Shown piece by piece: positions 26,070 through 35,588 of a DNA stretch of 64,000 nucleotides. The stretch's first letter is position 1, and every line of letters begins with the position of its first letter. The translations under genes were made by a program, and so were the position numbers. The stretch spans positions 2,976,001-3,040,000 of the forward strand of contig NZ_VFNL01000001.1 of the NCBI RefSeq assembly GCF_006715565.1, given 5' to 3'. This DNA is from Microbacterium sp. SLBN-154 (GTDB lineage Bacteria > Actinomycetota > Actinomycetes > Actinomycetales > Microbacteriaceae). The notes beneath the pieces are model-generated. The model was not told the origin of the DNA. It made no database searches and saw only the letters and a program-made list of their open reading frames with translations.

Positions 26070-26828
26070 ATGACGACGCTCGCGGGACGCACCGCCCTCA
26101 TCACCGGAGTATCCGGGGCTCTCGGAGCCGCCACCGCCACGACGTTCGGCCGCGAGGGCGCCCGGCTCATCGGCACCTACCGCAGTCGGCCCTCCGAGGC
26201 CGAGGCCGCCCTCGCCGGGATTCCTGCGTCGCGTCGCGCTCTGCTCCACGCCGATCTCGACACCGCCGAGGCCGCCCGCTCCCTCTGGCGGCGCGCATGC
26301 GAGGTGTCGACCATCGACACCGTCGTCGTCAACGCCGCGGCCCTCACTCCCACGCCCCTCGACGGCGAGGACGGGATCTGGGACCGAGGCTGGCACCTGT
26401 CGCTCCAGGTCAACGTCGTGGCCGCGGCCACGCTCATGCGGGAAGCAGCGGCGACGATGTCCGCCCGCGGTTCGGGAACCATCATCGCGATCTCCAGCTG
26501 GGCGGCACTGCAGGGCAGCCGCATCCCCGATCTCGGCGCCTACGCCGCCTCGAAGGCGGCCCTGCGCAATTTCGCCCAGACACTCGCTCGCGCCCATGCG
26601 CGGTCGGGTGTGCGGGTCTACACGATCGCGCCCGGCGTCGTGGGTGCCGGGATGGGCACCGCCGACCTGGACGCCGCGCAGATCGACGCCGTCGCCGACG
26701 GCCTGGCGATGGGTGACCACGTCCACCCCTCGGAGGTCGCCGAGCTCGCCGCTTTCCTCGCCTCGGATCGATGCCCGAGCCTCACCGGCTCGACGATCGA
26801 CCTCAACGGAGCCTCGTACATCCGGTGA
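26070..26828 (+). CDS. Short-chain dehydrogenase/reductase (SDR 2)
   Basis: A 252-residue SDR: TGVSGALGAA for the cofactor, catalytic serine in ISSWAAL and YAASK near residue 157. The C-terminal pattern (LAMGDHVHPSEVAELAAFLA, ending LNGASYIR) closely matches the SDR at 57918-58682 of the second locus (LAMGEMVPPAEIAEL, ending VNGATYVR), so the two are paralogues. ATG 26070 lies eight bases after the SDR 1 stop. Its last bases overlap a GTG that could start the next gene. Confidence 0.86.
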   Translation: MTTLAGRTALITGVSGALGAATATTFGREGARLIGTYRSRPSEAEAALAGIPASRRALLHADLDTAEAARSLWRRACEVSTIDTVVVNAAALTPTPLDGEDGIWDRGWHLSLQVNVVAAATLMREAAATMSARGSGTIIAISSWAALQGSRIPDLGAYAASKAALRNFAQTLARAHARSGVRVYTIAPGVVGAGMGTADLDAAQIDAVADGLAMGDHVHPSEVAELAAFLASDRCPSLTGSTIDLNGASYIR

Positions 26829-26875
26829 CCGTCTTCGATCACCGCCTAGAACGCCACCTCGGATCGGATGCCGAT

Positions 26876-27919
26876 ATGACCTCACCCCCGCCCGCTCGAC
26901 CCGACGCCGCGGCGTCCGTCGCCGACACCGTGGCGGTGATCGGCGCCGGCAGCATCGGCATCGCCTGGACGATCATCTTCGCCTCCGCAGGAATCCGTGT
27001 GCGCATCTTCGAAGCCGCGCCCGGGGTGCGCAGAGCCGCGATGGACGAGGTGGCGCACATGCTCGGCGAGCTGTCGGGAGCAGGGCTCCTGGATGAGCCG
27101 GTCGCCACGGTGCTGAAGCGGGTGGAGGTGCTCGAGAGCCTCGAGGCCGCGGTGAGCGGGGCCCATTTCGTGCAGGAATGCGTGATCGAAGACCTCGGCG
27201 TCAAACAGAGCCTCTTCGCCCAGCTCGATGCGCTGACCGATCCCCGAGTGGTGCTGGCGAGCTCGACCTCGACGATCACGGCCTCGGCCTTCGCCGCGGG
27301 CCTGGCCAGACGAGAGCGGTGTCTCGTCGTCCATCCCGCCAATCCCCCGTACTTCCTCCGCGTGGCCGAGGTCGTCCCCGCGCCCTTCACCGCCGCGAGC
27401 ACCGTCGCCACCGCACGGGCGCTCCTGCTGCGCGCACGGCTGACACCGATCGTGCTCGGCCGCGAGATCGAGGGGTTCGCCTTCAATCGCCTGCAGGCCG
27501 CGATGCTCCGCGAGGCCTACTGCCTCGTCCGTGACGGCGTGGTGTCGGCGGAAGACATCGACACCCTCGTGCGGGAAGGCCTGGGCCTTCGCTGGTCGGT
27601 GATCGGCCCCTTCACGACGAGTGAGCTCAACACGCGGGGCGGGCTGCGCCGCCACGCCGAGGTCCTCGGGCCGGTGTACGCCCGTATCGCGGTCGAGCGC
27701 GGCGGCGACAACCCCTGGAACCCCGACACCATCGAACACGTGGCCTCGACCATCGAGCAGCGCCTGCCGCATCCGGCATGGGAGGACAACGTGCGCGAGC
27801 GCGACCGCGCCATGATGCGTCTGGCCTCCCTGCTGCAGCATTTCGACAACCCCCTCGCCGATGTCCGCCCCCGCCGGGAGGATCTGGCCGGCGTGACGCC
27901 GATGACGGCGCCTCAGTAG
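26876..27919 (+). CDS. 3-hydroxyacyl-CoA dehydrogenase-family protein
   Basis: A 347-residue protein with an N-terminal Rossmann domain (VIGAGSIGIAWTIIFASAG near residue 22), STSTITASAFAAGL and HPANPPYFL in the position of the catalytic histidine, and a helical C-terminal domain (GFAFNRLQAAMLREAY). This is the fold of 3-hydroxyacyl-CoA, L-carnitine and L-gulonate 3-dehydrogenases acting on free hydroxy acids. The C-terminal extension is longer than the minimal 310-residue form. ATG 26876 is chosen; GTG 26825, overlapping the SDR 2 stop as GTGA, would add 17 residues and is a real alternative. It is the third gene of the plus-strand operon. Confidence 0.8.
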   Translation: MTSPPPARPDAAASVADTVAVIGAGSIGIAWTIIFASAGIRVRIFEAAPGVRRAAMDEVAHMLGELSGAGLLDEPVATVLKRVEVLESLEAAVSGAHFVQECVIEDLGVKQSLFAQLDALTDPRVVLASSTSTITASAFAAGLARRERCLVVHPANPPYFLRVAEVVPAPFTAASTVATARALLLRARLTPIVLGREIEGFAFNRLQAAMLREAYCLVRDGVVSAEDIDTLVREGLGLRWSVIGPFTTSELNTRGGLRRHAEVLGPVYARIAVERGGDNPWNPDTIEHVASTIEQRLPHPAWEDNVRERDRAMMRLASLLQHFDNPLADVRPRREDLAGVTPMTAPQ

Positions 27920-27928
27920 AGTCGGCCC

Positions 27929-28693
27929 GTGACCTCCTCCCCCTCCCCGGTGCGCCTCGCCGCCTGGTCGATGCTCGGCGTCCCCGCCGCGGCATCCCTC
28001 CTCGCCGGGATCGGCGCCGATCTGCTCGTGCTCGACGGGCAGCACGGCCTGTACGACGACGCCACCCTGATCGCGGCCATCCCCGGCGCCGCACGGGTTC
28101 CGGTGCATGTCCGCGTTTCGCACAACTCCCCCGCTCTCATCGGTCGCGCCCTCGACGCCGGGGCGCGCGGGGTGATCGTGCCGATGGTCCAGAGCGGCGA
28201 CGAGGCGATCGCGGCGGCTCGCGCCAGTCGGTATCCCCCGCTCGGAGAGCGCTCGTGGGGTCCCCTCGCGGCCTACCGGGGCGAACCGACGATCGACCCG
28301 GTGACGGCGAATGAAGCCGTCTGGTGTGCCGTCATGGTCGAGACCGCCCGCGCCGTGGCCGACGTGGAGGTGATCGCCGCCGCCCCCGGGGTGGATGAGG
28401 TGTTCGTCGGCCCGTTCGACCTCGCCCTGGCCCTGGGCACCACGGTCGGCGATCTCCTCGCCGACCGGTCGCCCGGCAATCCGCTCGACACCGTCGTTGC
28501 TGCATGCCGCCGGGCGGGCACGGTGGCGGGCGCTTTCGCGGGGAGTCTGGCAGCCGCCGAGAACCTCATCGGCCGGGGGTACACCAGCGTCGCCGTGGCC
28601 GTGGACACCCAGGTGATCGCCGCCGCCGGCGCCGAGCTCATCAGCGCCGCGCGCTTGCTTCCGGTTCCCGCGAATCCGCCGCCCGCGGCGTGA
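27929..28693 (+). CDS. HpcH/HpaI-family aldolase
   Basis: A 254-residue TIM-barrel class II aldolase: GADLLVLDGQHG at the start, ARGVIVPMVQSGDEA, the metal-ligand glutamate in VMVETARAV and VDEVFVGPFDLALALG. Family members cleave 4-hydroxy-2-oxo acids to pyruvate or glyoxylate plus an aldehyde. GTG 27929 starts nine bases after the previous stop. As last gene of the SDR/HAD operon it would cleave the hydroxy-keto acid made by the dehydrogenases, giving central metabolites. Its 3' end overlaps the converging iron-ATPase gene by 53 bp. Confidence 0.86.
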   Translation: MTSSPSPVRLAAWSMLGVPAAASLLAGIGADLLVLDGQHGLYDDATLIAAIPGAARVPVHVRVSHNSPALIGRALDAGARGVIVPMVQSGDEAIAAARASRYPPLGERSWGPLAAYRGEPTIDPVTANEAVWCAVMVETARAVADVEVIAAAPGVDEVFVGPFDLALALGTTVGDLLADRSPGNPLDTVVAACRRAGTVAGAFAGSLAAAENLIGRGYTSVAVAVDTQVIAAAGAELISAARLLPVPANPPPAA

Positions 28694-29729
28694 GGTGAGC
28701 GGCGGCTCCGTCATCCGCGACGGTCGCGACCACTCCCTCGACGACCACACCGACCCGATCACCGGGACCGAGGTCGGCTGTCGTCACGGCCTCGATCTCG
28801 CCCCCGCCCGGAAGGGCGATCCGCACCAGTCGGTCGGCCCCCCGGAATGAGACGCGGACGACCGTTGCGCCGAGACCGGCGGCCGGATCGGTGAGCGACA
28901 CCGACTCGGGCCGGAGCACCGCCAGACGCGCGCCCGGCGGTGTCTCGGGGTCGACGGCGACGTGGCCGAGCGGGGTGACGGCGACGCCCGGCCGTGTCAC
29001 CCGCGCAGGCAGAAGGGTGGATCGTCCGACGAACTCGGCGGTGAAACGGTCGGCCGGGCGCCGGTAGACCTCGGCGGGATGCCCTGCCTGGTGGACCCGG
29101 CCGGCCCCCATCACCACCACGCGATCGGCGACGGCGAGCGCCTCGCCCTGATCGTGGGTGACCATGAGCGCAGACGTCCCGGTGCGGCGCAGCGCCGCGA
29201 CGGTCTCGTCGCGAACGTGTTCGCGCAGGCTCGCATCGAGGTGCGAGAAGGGCTCGTCCAGAAGCACCAGCGCGGGCCGCGCCGCCAGAGTCCTCGCCAG
29301 GGCCACCCGCTGCTGCTCGCCGCCGCTGATCTCCGACGGCATCCTCGCCGCCAGGTGCGCGATGCCCAGGAGGTCGAGGATGCGACCCGCCTGCGCCATG
29401 CGATCAGCCCCACGCAGTCCGAACGCGGCGTTGCCGGCGACGTCGAGGTGAGGGAAGAGGACGCTGTCCTGAAAGACCAGCCCGACCCCGCGCGCCTCGG
29501 GCGGCACGAACCGCGCACCCCCGCTCATGCGCACCCCGGCGATGTCGACAGTCCCCTCTCCGCGGTCGAGGCCGGCGACCAGGCGCAGGATCGAGGTCTT
29601 CCCGCAACCCGACGGTCCCAGAAGGGCGACCAGCTCGCCCTGCCGGACCGTGAGATCGACGTGATCGACGGCGACGACGTCGCCGAAGCGGCGGACCAGT
29701 GCGCGCGCGTCGAGCGCTGCGACGCTCAC
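28641..29729 (-). CDS. Iron-type ABC transporter ATP-binding protein (FbpC/AfuC type)
   Basis: A 362-residue ATPase: Walker A GPSGCGKTS near residue 36, Q-loop VFQDSVLFPHLD, signature ISGGEQQR, Walker B LVLLDEPFSHLDA and switch MVTHDQGEA, then a C-terminal TOBE-type domain (VLRPESVSL). The GTG start at 29729 overlaps the permease stop. Together with the permease and binding protein it resembles Fe3+ importers such as FbpABC, though thiamine or spermidine systems are distant relatives. The last 53 bases overlap the opposite-strand aldolase gene. Confidence 0.88.
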   Translation of the reverse strand: MSVAALDARALVRRFGDVVAVDHVDLTVRQGELVALLGPSGCGKTSILRLVAGLDRGEGTVDIAGVRMSGGARFVPPEARGVGLVFQDSVLFPHLDVAGNAAFGLRGADRMAQAGRILDLLGIAHLAARMPSEISGGEQQRVALARTLAARPALVLLDEPFSHLDASLREHVRDETVAALRRTGTSALMVTHDQGEALAVADRVVVMGAGRVHQAGHPAEVYRRPADRFTAEFVGRSTLLPARVTRPGVAVTPLGHVAVDPETPPGARLAVLRPESVSLTDPAAGLGATVVRVSFRGADRLVRIALPGGGEIEAVTTADLGPGDRVGVVVEGVVATVADDGAAAHLTPRAADSREPEASARR

Positions 29730-31330
29730 GACGCCACGCTCACACGCACCTGCGACCGCGCGTGCAGCGCGAGGAGGGGGACACTGATGACGACCATGAG
29801 GAGTGCGGCGATGCTGGCAGTGGTGTACTGCCCCTCGATCATCGCACCCCACAGGCGCACCGCGAGCGTCTCCGACCCCGTCGGACGCAGCAGCAGCGTC
29901 ACGGGCAGCTCGTGCAGCGTCGCGAAGAACACCAGCGCCGCCCCGGTCAGGATCGCAGGTCGGACCAGTGGCAGGACGACGCCGACGAGGGTGCGCATCT
30001 CACTCCGTCCGAGAGACCGGGAGACGTCGAGGAGCCGTTCGTCGATGCCGCGCAGCGCCTCGGAGAGCGGAGCGATCGCCAGGGGGAGGAACAGGGCGGC
30101 GTACGCGAGGACCAGCGTGGTGCGGGACTGGTAGAGCGCCGCCGGACCGGCGATGGAGAGGACCAGGATCGCCAGGCCCACCGCAAGGTGCGGCAGGGAA
30201 TGGGTGATCCACGGCACGCCCTCCACCACCCGTGTGAATCTGCTGCGCCTTCGCGCCGCCAGGGCGATCGGGAACGCCAGGAGCGTCGTGACCGCACCCG
30301 CCAGAACCGCCAGACCGAAAGCGTTCACCGCCTCCTCCAAGACCGGGCCGGGCCGCGCCCCCGCCGCGAGTCCCCGCAGCGCCCAGGTTGCCAGCGTCGT
30401 CACGGGGAGCACGGTCGAGAAGAGCACGAGCAGTCCGAGGAGCGTCGACGCGATCGCCGTGCCGAGCGACCCGAGCTGCGAGACGGCGGCCGGCCGGGAG
30501 TGGGCGGCTCCGGCGCCGTGCCGGCCGCGCAGCAGCACCTGACCGGCGATGAGCACGCCCGAGACCAGAACCAGGGTGAGGCACAGCGCGAAGGCCGGGC
30601 CGACCTCGACGCGCCCGCGGAATTGAGCGTAGATCGCCCGGGTGAAGGTCTCGTAGCGCAGCATCGACACCGCGCCGAAGTCGGAGATGACGTACAGCGC
30701 GACCACGCAGGCGGCGAGGGCGAGAGTGCCGCGCAGTTGCGGGAGGATGACGCGGAGGAACAGCCTCGGGCCACTCTGGCCGAGGAGGCGAGCGGTCTCT
30801 TCTAGCGCCGGGTCCATTCTCGAGAGCGCGACGGTGGCCAGGGTGTGGACGACCGGCACCGCCACGATCGTGAGGCACAGTGTCGCCGCCCAGAGCCCCG
30901 CGGCGGGCGGCAGGCGGGAGATCCCCCAGGGGCGGAGAAGGTCGGTGAGAAGCCCGTCTCCGCCGAACATGCCCGACAGGGCGACCGCGACGACGTAGGC
31001 GGGAAGCACGAGGGGGATCGTGATCACCGTCGCCCACACCCGCCGGCCCGCGAGGGTCGTGCGCACCGTCAGCCACGCCGTGGCCGTGCCGACGGGCAGG
31101 GAGAGGACGACGACGAGGGCGGCGAGCAGGAGGGTGTTCCCCAGGAGCACCAGCAGGCGTGCCGGAGGGACGGTCTCAGCTCCCATTCCCACCACGCCCT
31201 GGACCACGAGGACGACGAGCGGCGGAACGCTGAGTCCGAGGACCACGAGCACAGCGATGATCATCGCGACTCGGCCCCTGCTCGTCGCCGTGCCGCCGCG
31301 CTCCACCGGGCTCGACGTCGCCGGTCTCAC
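29726..31330 (-). CDS. Iron-type ABC transporter permease (FbpB type, two-module)
   Basis: A 534-residue protein with about 12 membrane segments in two homologous halves, as in FbpB/SfuB. Each half carries an EAA-like loop (ETARLLGQSGPRLFLRVILPQLRG and RSLGRSEMRTLVGVVLPLVRP). GTG 31330 lies five bases after the binding-protein stop; a longer upstream frame runs through that gene and is ignored. It forms the membrane channel for the binding protein 31336-32385 and the ATPase 28641-29729. Confidence 0.87.
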   Translation of the reverse strand: MRPATSSPVERGGTATSRGRVAMIIAVLVVLGLSVPPLVVLVVQGVVGMGAETVPPARLLVLLGNTLLLAALVVVLSLPVGTATAWLTVRTTLAGRRVWATVITIPLVLPAYVVAVALSGMFGGDGLLTDLLRPWGISRLPPAAGLWAATLCLTIVAVPVVHTLATVALSRMDPALEETARLLGQSGPRLFLRVILPQLRGTLALAACVVALYVISDFGAVSMLRYETFTRAIYAQFRGRVEVGPAFALCLTLVLVSGVLIAGQVLLRGRHGAGAAHSRPAAVSQLGSLGTAIASTLLGLLVLFSTVLPVTTLATWALRGLAAGARPGPVLEEAVNAFGLAVLAGAVTTLLAFPIALAARRRSRFTRVVEGVPWITHSLPHLAVGLAILVLSIAGPAALYQSRTTLVLAYAALFLPLAIAPLSEALRGIDERLLDVSRSLGRSEMRTLVGVVLPLVRPAILTGAALVFFATLHELPVTLLLRPTGSETLAVRLWGAMIEGQYTTASIAALLMVVISVPLLALHARSQVRVSVAS

Positions 31331-31335
31331 ACCGG

Positions 31336-32385
31336 TCAGATCAGGCCCGCCCGTGCGATCAGGTCGGTGGCGGCATCCAGGTTGCCGGCCACCTCGGCGA
31401 GGTTCATGGCGGCGATGAGCTCCGGATCGAGCGGCCGCTCGCCCTCGGGCGTTCCGATGCCGGGCACGAGCGGGTACTCGCCGACCTCCGCGAGGAAGTG
31501 GCGCTGCGCCTGGTCTCCGAGGAGGAACCGGATGAACTCCACGGCAGCATCGGGATGCGCTCCGCCGGTCAGGCGGCCGATCGCGGTCGGCATCAGCACG
31601 TCGCCGGCGTCGCCCGCGGCGAAGGAGTGGTTCCGCACCGAGAAGGCGGGGTCCTCGGCCCGCAGCCGGTGGACGTAGTAGTGGTTCACCAGACCCACAT
31701 CCAGATCTCCCGCCGCGATCGCTCGCAGCTGCTCCTCGTTGCCGTCGAAGATCTGGGGATCGTTGGCGGCGATGCCCTCGAGCCAGGCGAGCGCCTCGCC
31801 CTCGCCGCGGATCGCCACAAGAGCCGCCACGAACGAGACGAAGGAGCTGTGGGTGGGCGCGAGCCCCACCCGCCCCCGCCACGGCTCTTCCACGAGCTCC
31901 GAGATCGTGTCCGGAAGCCGATCGGCCGACGTCGTCGCGGGGTCGTAGGCCAGGACCCGCCGTCGAGCCGTCACGCCGACCCAGTCGCCGCCGCTCCCCG
32001 CGATCCCGGGGACGACGGCCTCAAGAACATCGTCGGGCAGGCGGCTCAGCAGCCCTGCCTCCGAGATCGCGCCGATGTAGGCGGGGTCCTGCGTGAAGAA
32101 GAGGTCGGCCGGAGACGACGCCCCCTCCTGCAGGATGGTCGTCGCGAGCTCGCCGGTGCTGCCGTACCGCGCGTCGACGTCGAGCCCGGTTCGCCGCTCG
32201 AACTCCTCCACGAGCGGCCGCACGTGGTCTTCGTTGCGCCCGACATAGACGACGAGGTCGGCTCCCCCCATCGCCGACGCCCCATCCGTCGACGAGGAGC
32301 CCCCGGGGGCACCGGTACCCGTTGCGCAGCCGGTGAGGGCGAGCACGGCGGCGAGCGCCAGGACGACGGAGCGGGGGGCACGCAT
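31336..32385 (-). CDS. Iron-type ABC transporter substrate-binding lipoprotein
   Basis: A 349-residue lipoprotein with lipobox LTGC near residue 20 and the class-F binding-protein start LVVYVGRNEDHVRPLVEEFERRTG. The tyrosine of YVGR and the paired tyrosines in VNHYYVHRL are positions that coordinate Fe3+ in FbpA-type proteins, supporting iron as ligand. It is 13 bp downstream of the large Asp-box protein gene and probably co-transcribed with it. No Fur/IdeR-like operator was recognised in that short gap. Confidence 0.86.
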   Translation of the reverse strand: MRAPRSVVLALAAVLALTGCATGTGAPGGSSSTDGASAMGGADLVVYVGRNEDHVRPLVEEFERRTGLDVDARYGSTGELATTILQEGASSPADLFFTQDPAYIGAISEAGLLSRLPDDVLEAVVPGIAGSGGDWVGVTARRRVLAYDPATTSADRLPDTISELVEEPWRGRVGLAPTHSSFVSFVAALVAIRGEGEALAWLEGIAANDPQIFDGNEEQLRAIAAGDLDVGLVNHYYVHRLRAEDPAFSVRNHSFAAGDAGDVLMPTAIGRLTGGAHPDAAVEFIRFLLGDQAQRHFLAEVGEYPLVPGIGTPEGERPLDPELIAAMNLAEVAGNLDAATDLIARAGLI

Positions 32386-32398
32386 GCGCAGAAGTCTC

Positions 32399-35300
32399 CT
32401 ACAGACTCAGTCCGAGCAAGGGGACGGTGGTGTCCGCACGCAGGGCTGCATCGAGCTGCGGCAGTCCGTCCGCGCGCAGGGCGGCCAGGCGCCGGAGCGC
32501 CTCGTCGGCCTCGGCCTCGAAGCGGTCGAGCACCTGGTACACCCCCGGGACAGGCCGGGTGTCGGAGAGCTCGACGACGATCTCGGGCAGGAGCACGATC
32601 TTCTGCTCGAGGCCCGCCGCCATCTTCAGCGCGTCGTTGTGATCCTTCATGTCGGGATTGGTGAGGATCCGACGCACCGCGTCGGCCTCCTCGGCGATCT
32701 CGGCGATGCGTGCCGTGAGCGGATGATCCCCGAGGCGGCGTGTGAGCCCCGAGAGCACGTCGTGCACGGCCGTCGATGTGCCGATGCCGTCGGCGACCCG
32801 CTGCAGCAAGTCCCGGATGCGCAGAAGCAGGCGGTACTGCTCGCGCAGATCGTCGTCGTCGGCCACGCCGCGGGGGTCGCGGTGCACCACCACGACCTGC
32901 GCACGGCTGTCGCCGTCGGCCGTGATCGTGACGGTGTAGCGCCCTGGCGCCACACGGGGACCGGGGTAGACCACGCCGCGTCGCCCGTCCTCACCCGGCG
33001 CGGTGAGGGCCGGCTCCACGCGCAGATCCCACAGGAAGGCGTGCGCGCCGGCGTCGGTGGACGGCACTTCGGCGGGCGGGAGTTTCCGGTCTTCCGGCAC
33101 GGAGGAGCGGAAGGTGCGCAGCGTCTGGCCCTCGGCGTCGGCGATGGCGATCGTGACCGAAGAGACGTCGGCGGGCAGGCGATAGATGAGCTGTGCGCCG
33201 TTCGGCGGGTTCTTCCCCCCGTCCAGCCACACCGTCTCGGCACTGCCGTCCGGCAGGTGGCGACGGGTGAAGGTCGCACCGCCCAGGGGAACCCCCGGGA
33301 AGCCGCCCACCCAGGTGCCCTCGCCGGGCATGTCGAAGCCGTCCGGAGTGGGATAGCGGTAGACCGTCGGCGGGGTGAAGAGGTGAAGCCCGTCGGATGC
33401 GAGCGCGGCGATCTCGCGCAGCGGCGCCAGATCGTCGAGGATCCAGAACGCCCGCCCGTGCGTGCCCGCGATGAGTTCGTGGTCGCGCACCTTGATGTCG
33501 TAGACCGGCACCGAGGGCATGTTCCCGCGCAGGCTCGCCCAGGTGCTCCCACGGTCGACCGAGAACCACACCCGCCGTTCGGTGGCCAGGAACAGCAGGT
33601 CGGGCTGCGTGGGATCCTCGCGGATGCTGCGCGCCCACTCCGACTCGGGGATGCCGGTGGCGATCGCCTCCCACGTCGCGCCGAAGTCATCCGTCCGATA
33701 GACCAGCGGCCGCAGGTCTTGCAGCCGGTAGGCATGCGCAGTGAGGTAGGCACGCCCGGCGCGGTGGTGGGAGGGCTCGATCCGGGTGACCGTCGCCCAC
33801 TCCGGCAGACCCGTCGGGAACAGCTCCGTCCATTCGCCGCCGCCGTCGCGGGAGAGGTGGACGCGTCCGTCATCGGTCCCGACCCACAGTTCGCCCGGCG
33901 TGATCGGCGACTCGGCGAAGGCGTGGATCGTGCAGTAGACCTCGGCTCCGGTGGAATCCCCCGAGATCGGCCCGCCCGTCGGCTGCTGCTTGGCGGGGTC
34001 GTCACGGGTGAGGTCGCCGCTGATGCTCTGCCAGGTGATCCCGCCGTCGGGCGAGCGGAAGACCCGCTCACCGCCGACGTAGAGCACCTTCGGCTCGTGC
34101 GGCGAGAACTCGATCGGATACGTCCATCCGAAGCGGTGCTTCATCTCGCTCGCGCCGATGCCCATGAAGTACTCCGGCCACACGGCCACGTCGCGGGCCT
34201 GCTCGGTGACCTGATCGAAGCGCAGCAGCGGACCGGGGTGGCCGAAGCCGGCCCCGCCCAGCATGACGAAACGAGGGTCGGAGCGATCCAGAGCGACATC
34301 GCCGGCCTCGGCCTCGCCGAGCTCGAGGCAATCGGGCCAGCGCAAGGCCCCCTTCCACGACCGCGAGGGCGCGCGGATGCCGGAGTTGTCCTGCTGGGTG
34401 GCGTAGAGGTCGAACGGGAACCGGTGGTCGACGTCGAACCGGTAGAACTGCGCGGTGGGCTGATTGTAGATCGACGACCAGGTCATCCCGCCGTTGACGC
34501 TCACGCACGCGCCACCGTCGTTGCCGTTGATCATCCGCTGCGGGTCGCTCGGGTCGATCCACAGATCGTGGTTGTCGCCGTGCGGGGTCTGGACCTGCTG
34601 GAAAGTCCGGCCGCCGTCGCGCGAACGCCAGGCCCAGGTGTTCATGCACCACACGGTGTCGGCCTCGGTGGGGTGCGCGATGATGTGGCTGTAGTACCAA
34701 GGTCGGCCCTGCACCGACCGCTCGGTGGACACCTGCGACCAGGTCTGGCCCGCGTCATCCGATCGATAGACGCCGCCCTGTTCCCCGATCGCCTCGACCA
34801 GCGCCCACACCCGACCGGGGCGCGCCGGGCTGGCCGCGATGCCGATCCGCCCGAGCAGGCCCGAGGCGAAGCCGGGGTGGTCAGAGATCAGCTCCCAGGT
34901 GTCGCCGCCGTCTCGCGATCGCCACAGGCCCGAGTCCTCCCCACCCGAGACGATGTCCCAGGGGTGGCGGACCATCTGCCAGATGGAGGCGTACACGACC
35001 CGTGGATTCGTCGGGTCCAGAACGAGATCGGCGGCCCCGGCGCGTTCGGAGACGTGCAGCACGAGATCCCAGCTGTCACCGCCGTCGCGCGTGCGGTACA
35101 CGCCGCGCTCGGCGGAGGGGCCGAACACGTCTCCGAGCGCCGCGACGAACGCAACGTCGGCGTCACGCGGGTCGACCCGGACCTTGGAGATGTGCTTGGT
35201 GGCATCCAGCCCCCGGTGCTGCCAGGTCTGGCCGCCGTCGACGGTGCGGTACACCCCGTCACCGGGCACGACGTTGTTGCGGGCGAAGGACTCGCCCGTT

Positions 35301-35572
35301 CCCACCCAGACCACCTGCGGATCGGCGTCGGCGACGGCGATCGCCCCGACCGAGGCGGACTCGAGGAAGCCGTCGGACATGGGCTTCCAGTACTGGCCGG
35401 CATCGTCGGTCATCCAGACCCCGCCCGAGCACGCGCCCATCCAGAAACGGGAGCGGTCGGAAGGATCGCCCGCGACGGCGACGACGCGGCCGCCACGGGA
35501 GGGTCCGACGCTGCGCCAGCGGATGACGTCGGGGCCGAGTTCGGCTGCCAGGTCCTCGCTCGAACGGGTCAT
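32399..35572 (-). CDS. Large Asp-box (BNR/VPS10-like) repeat protein, apparently cytoplasmic
   Basis: A 1057-residue beta-propeller protein with at least eight Asp-box motifs (DDAGQYW, VDGGQTW, RDGGDSW, RDGGDTW, DDAGQTW, PDGGITW, DDFGATW, VDRGSTW), as in sortilin/VPS10-like bacterial proteins and exo-acting sialidase or xyloglucanase relatives. The C-terminal ~200 residues are helical and do not look like propeller. The N-terminus (MTRSSEDLAAEL) has no signal peptide, so unlike most relatives it would stay in the cytoplasm. AAGGAG precedes ATG 35572. It lies within a long minus-strand run between a PPOX gene and the iron transporter. Function unknown. Confidence 0.83.
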   Translation of the reverse strand: MTRSSEDLAAELGPDVIRWRSVGPSRGGRVVAVAGDPSDRSRFWMGACSGGVWMTDDAGQYWKPMSDGFLESASVGAIAVADADPQVVWVGTGESFARNNVVPGDGVYRTVDGGQTWQHRGLDATKHISKVRVDPRDADVAFVAALGDVFGPSAERGVYRTRDGGDSWDLVLHVSERAGAADLVLDPTNPRVVYASIWQMVRHPWDIVSGGEDSGLWRSRDGGDTWELISDHPGFASGLLGRIGIAASPARPGRVWALVEAIGEQGGVYRSDDAGQTWSQVSTERSVQGRPWYYSHIIAHPTEADTVWCMNTWAWRSRDGGRTFQQVQTPHGDNHDLWIDPSDPQRMINGNDGGACVSVNGGMTWSSIYNQPTAQFYRFDVDHRFPFDLYATQQDNSGIRAPSRSWKGALRWPDCLELGEAEAGDVALDRSDPRFVMLGGAGFGHPGPLLRFDQVTEQARDVAVWPEYFMGIGASEMKHRFGWTYPIEFSPHEPKVLYVGGERVFRSPDGGITWQSISGDLTRDDPAKQQPTGGPISGDSTGAEVYCTIHAFAESPITPGELWVGTDDGRVHLSRDGGGEWTELFPTGLPEWATVTRIEPSHHRAGRAYLTAHAYRLQDLRPLVYRTDDFGATWEAIATGIPESEWARSIREDPTQPDLLFLATERRVWFSVDRGSTWASLRGNMPSVPVYDIKVRDHELIAGTHGRAFWILDDLAPLREIAALASDGLHLFTPPTVYRYPTPDGFDMPGEGTWVGGFPGVPLGGATFTRRHLPDGSAETVWLDGGKNPPNGAQLIYRLPADVSSVTIAIADAEGQTLRTFRSSVPEDRKLPPAEVPSTDAGAHAFLWDLRVEPALTAPGEDGRRGVVYPGPRVAPGRYTVTITADGDSRAQVVVVHRDPRGVADDDDLREQYRLLLRIRDLLQRVADGIGTSTAVHDVLSGLTRRLGDHPLTARIAEIAEEADAVRRILTNPDMKDHNDALKMAAGLEQKIVLLPEIVVELSDTRPVPGVYQVLDRFEAEADEALRRLAALRADGLPQLDAALRADTTVPLLGLSL

Positions 35573-35588
35573 GCCTTCTCCTTCGCGC

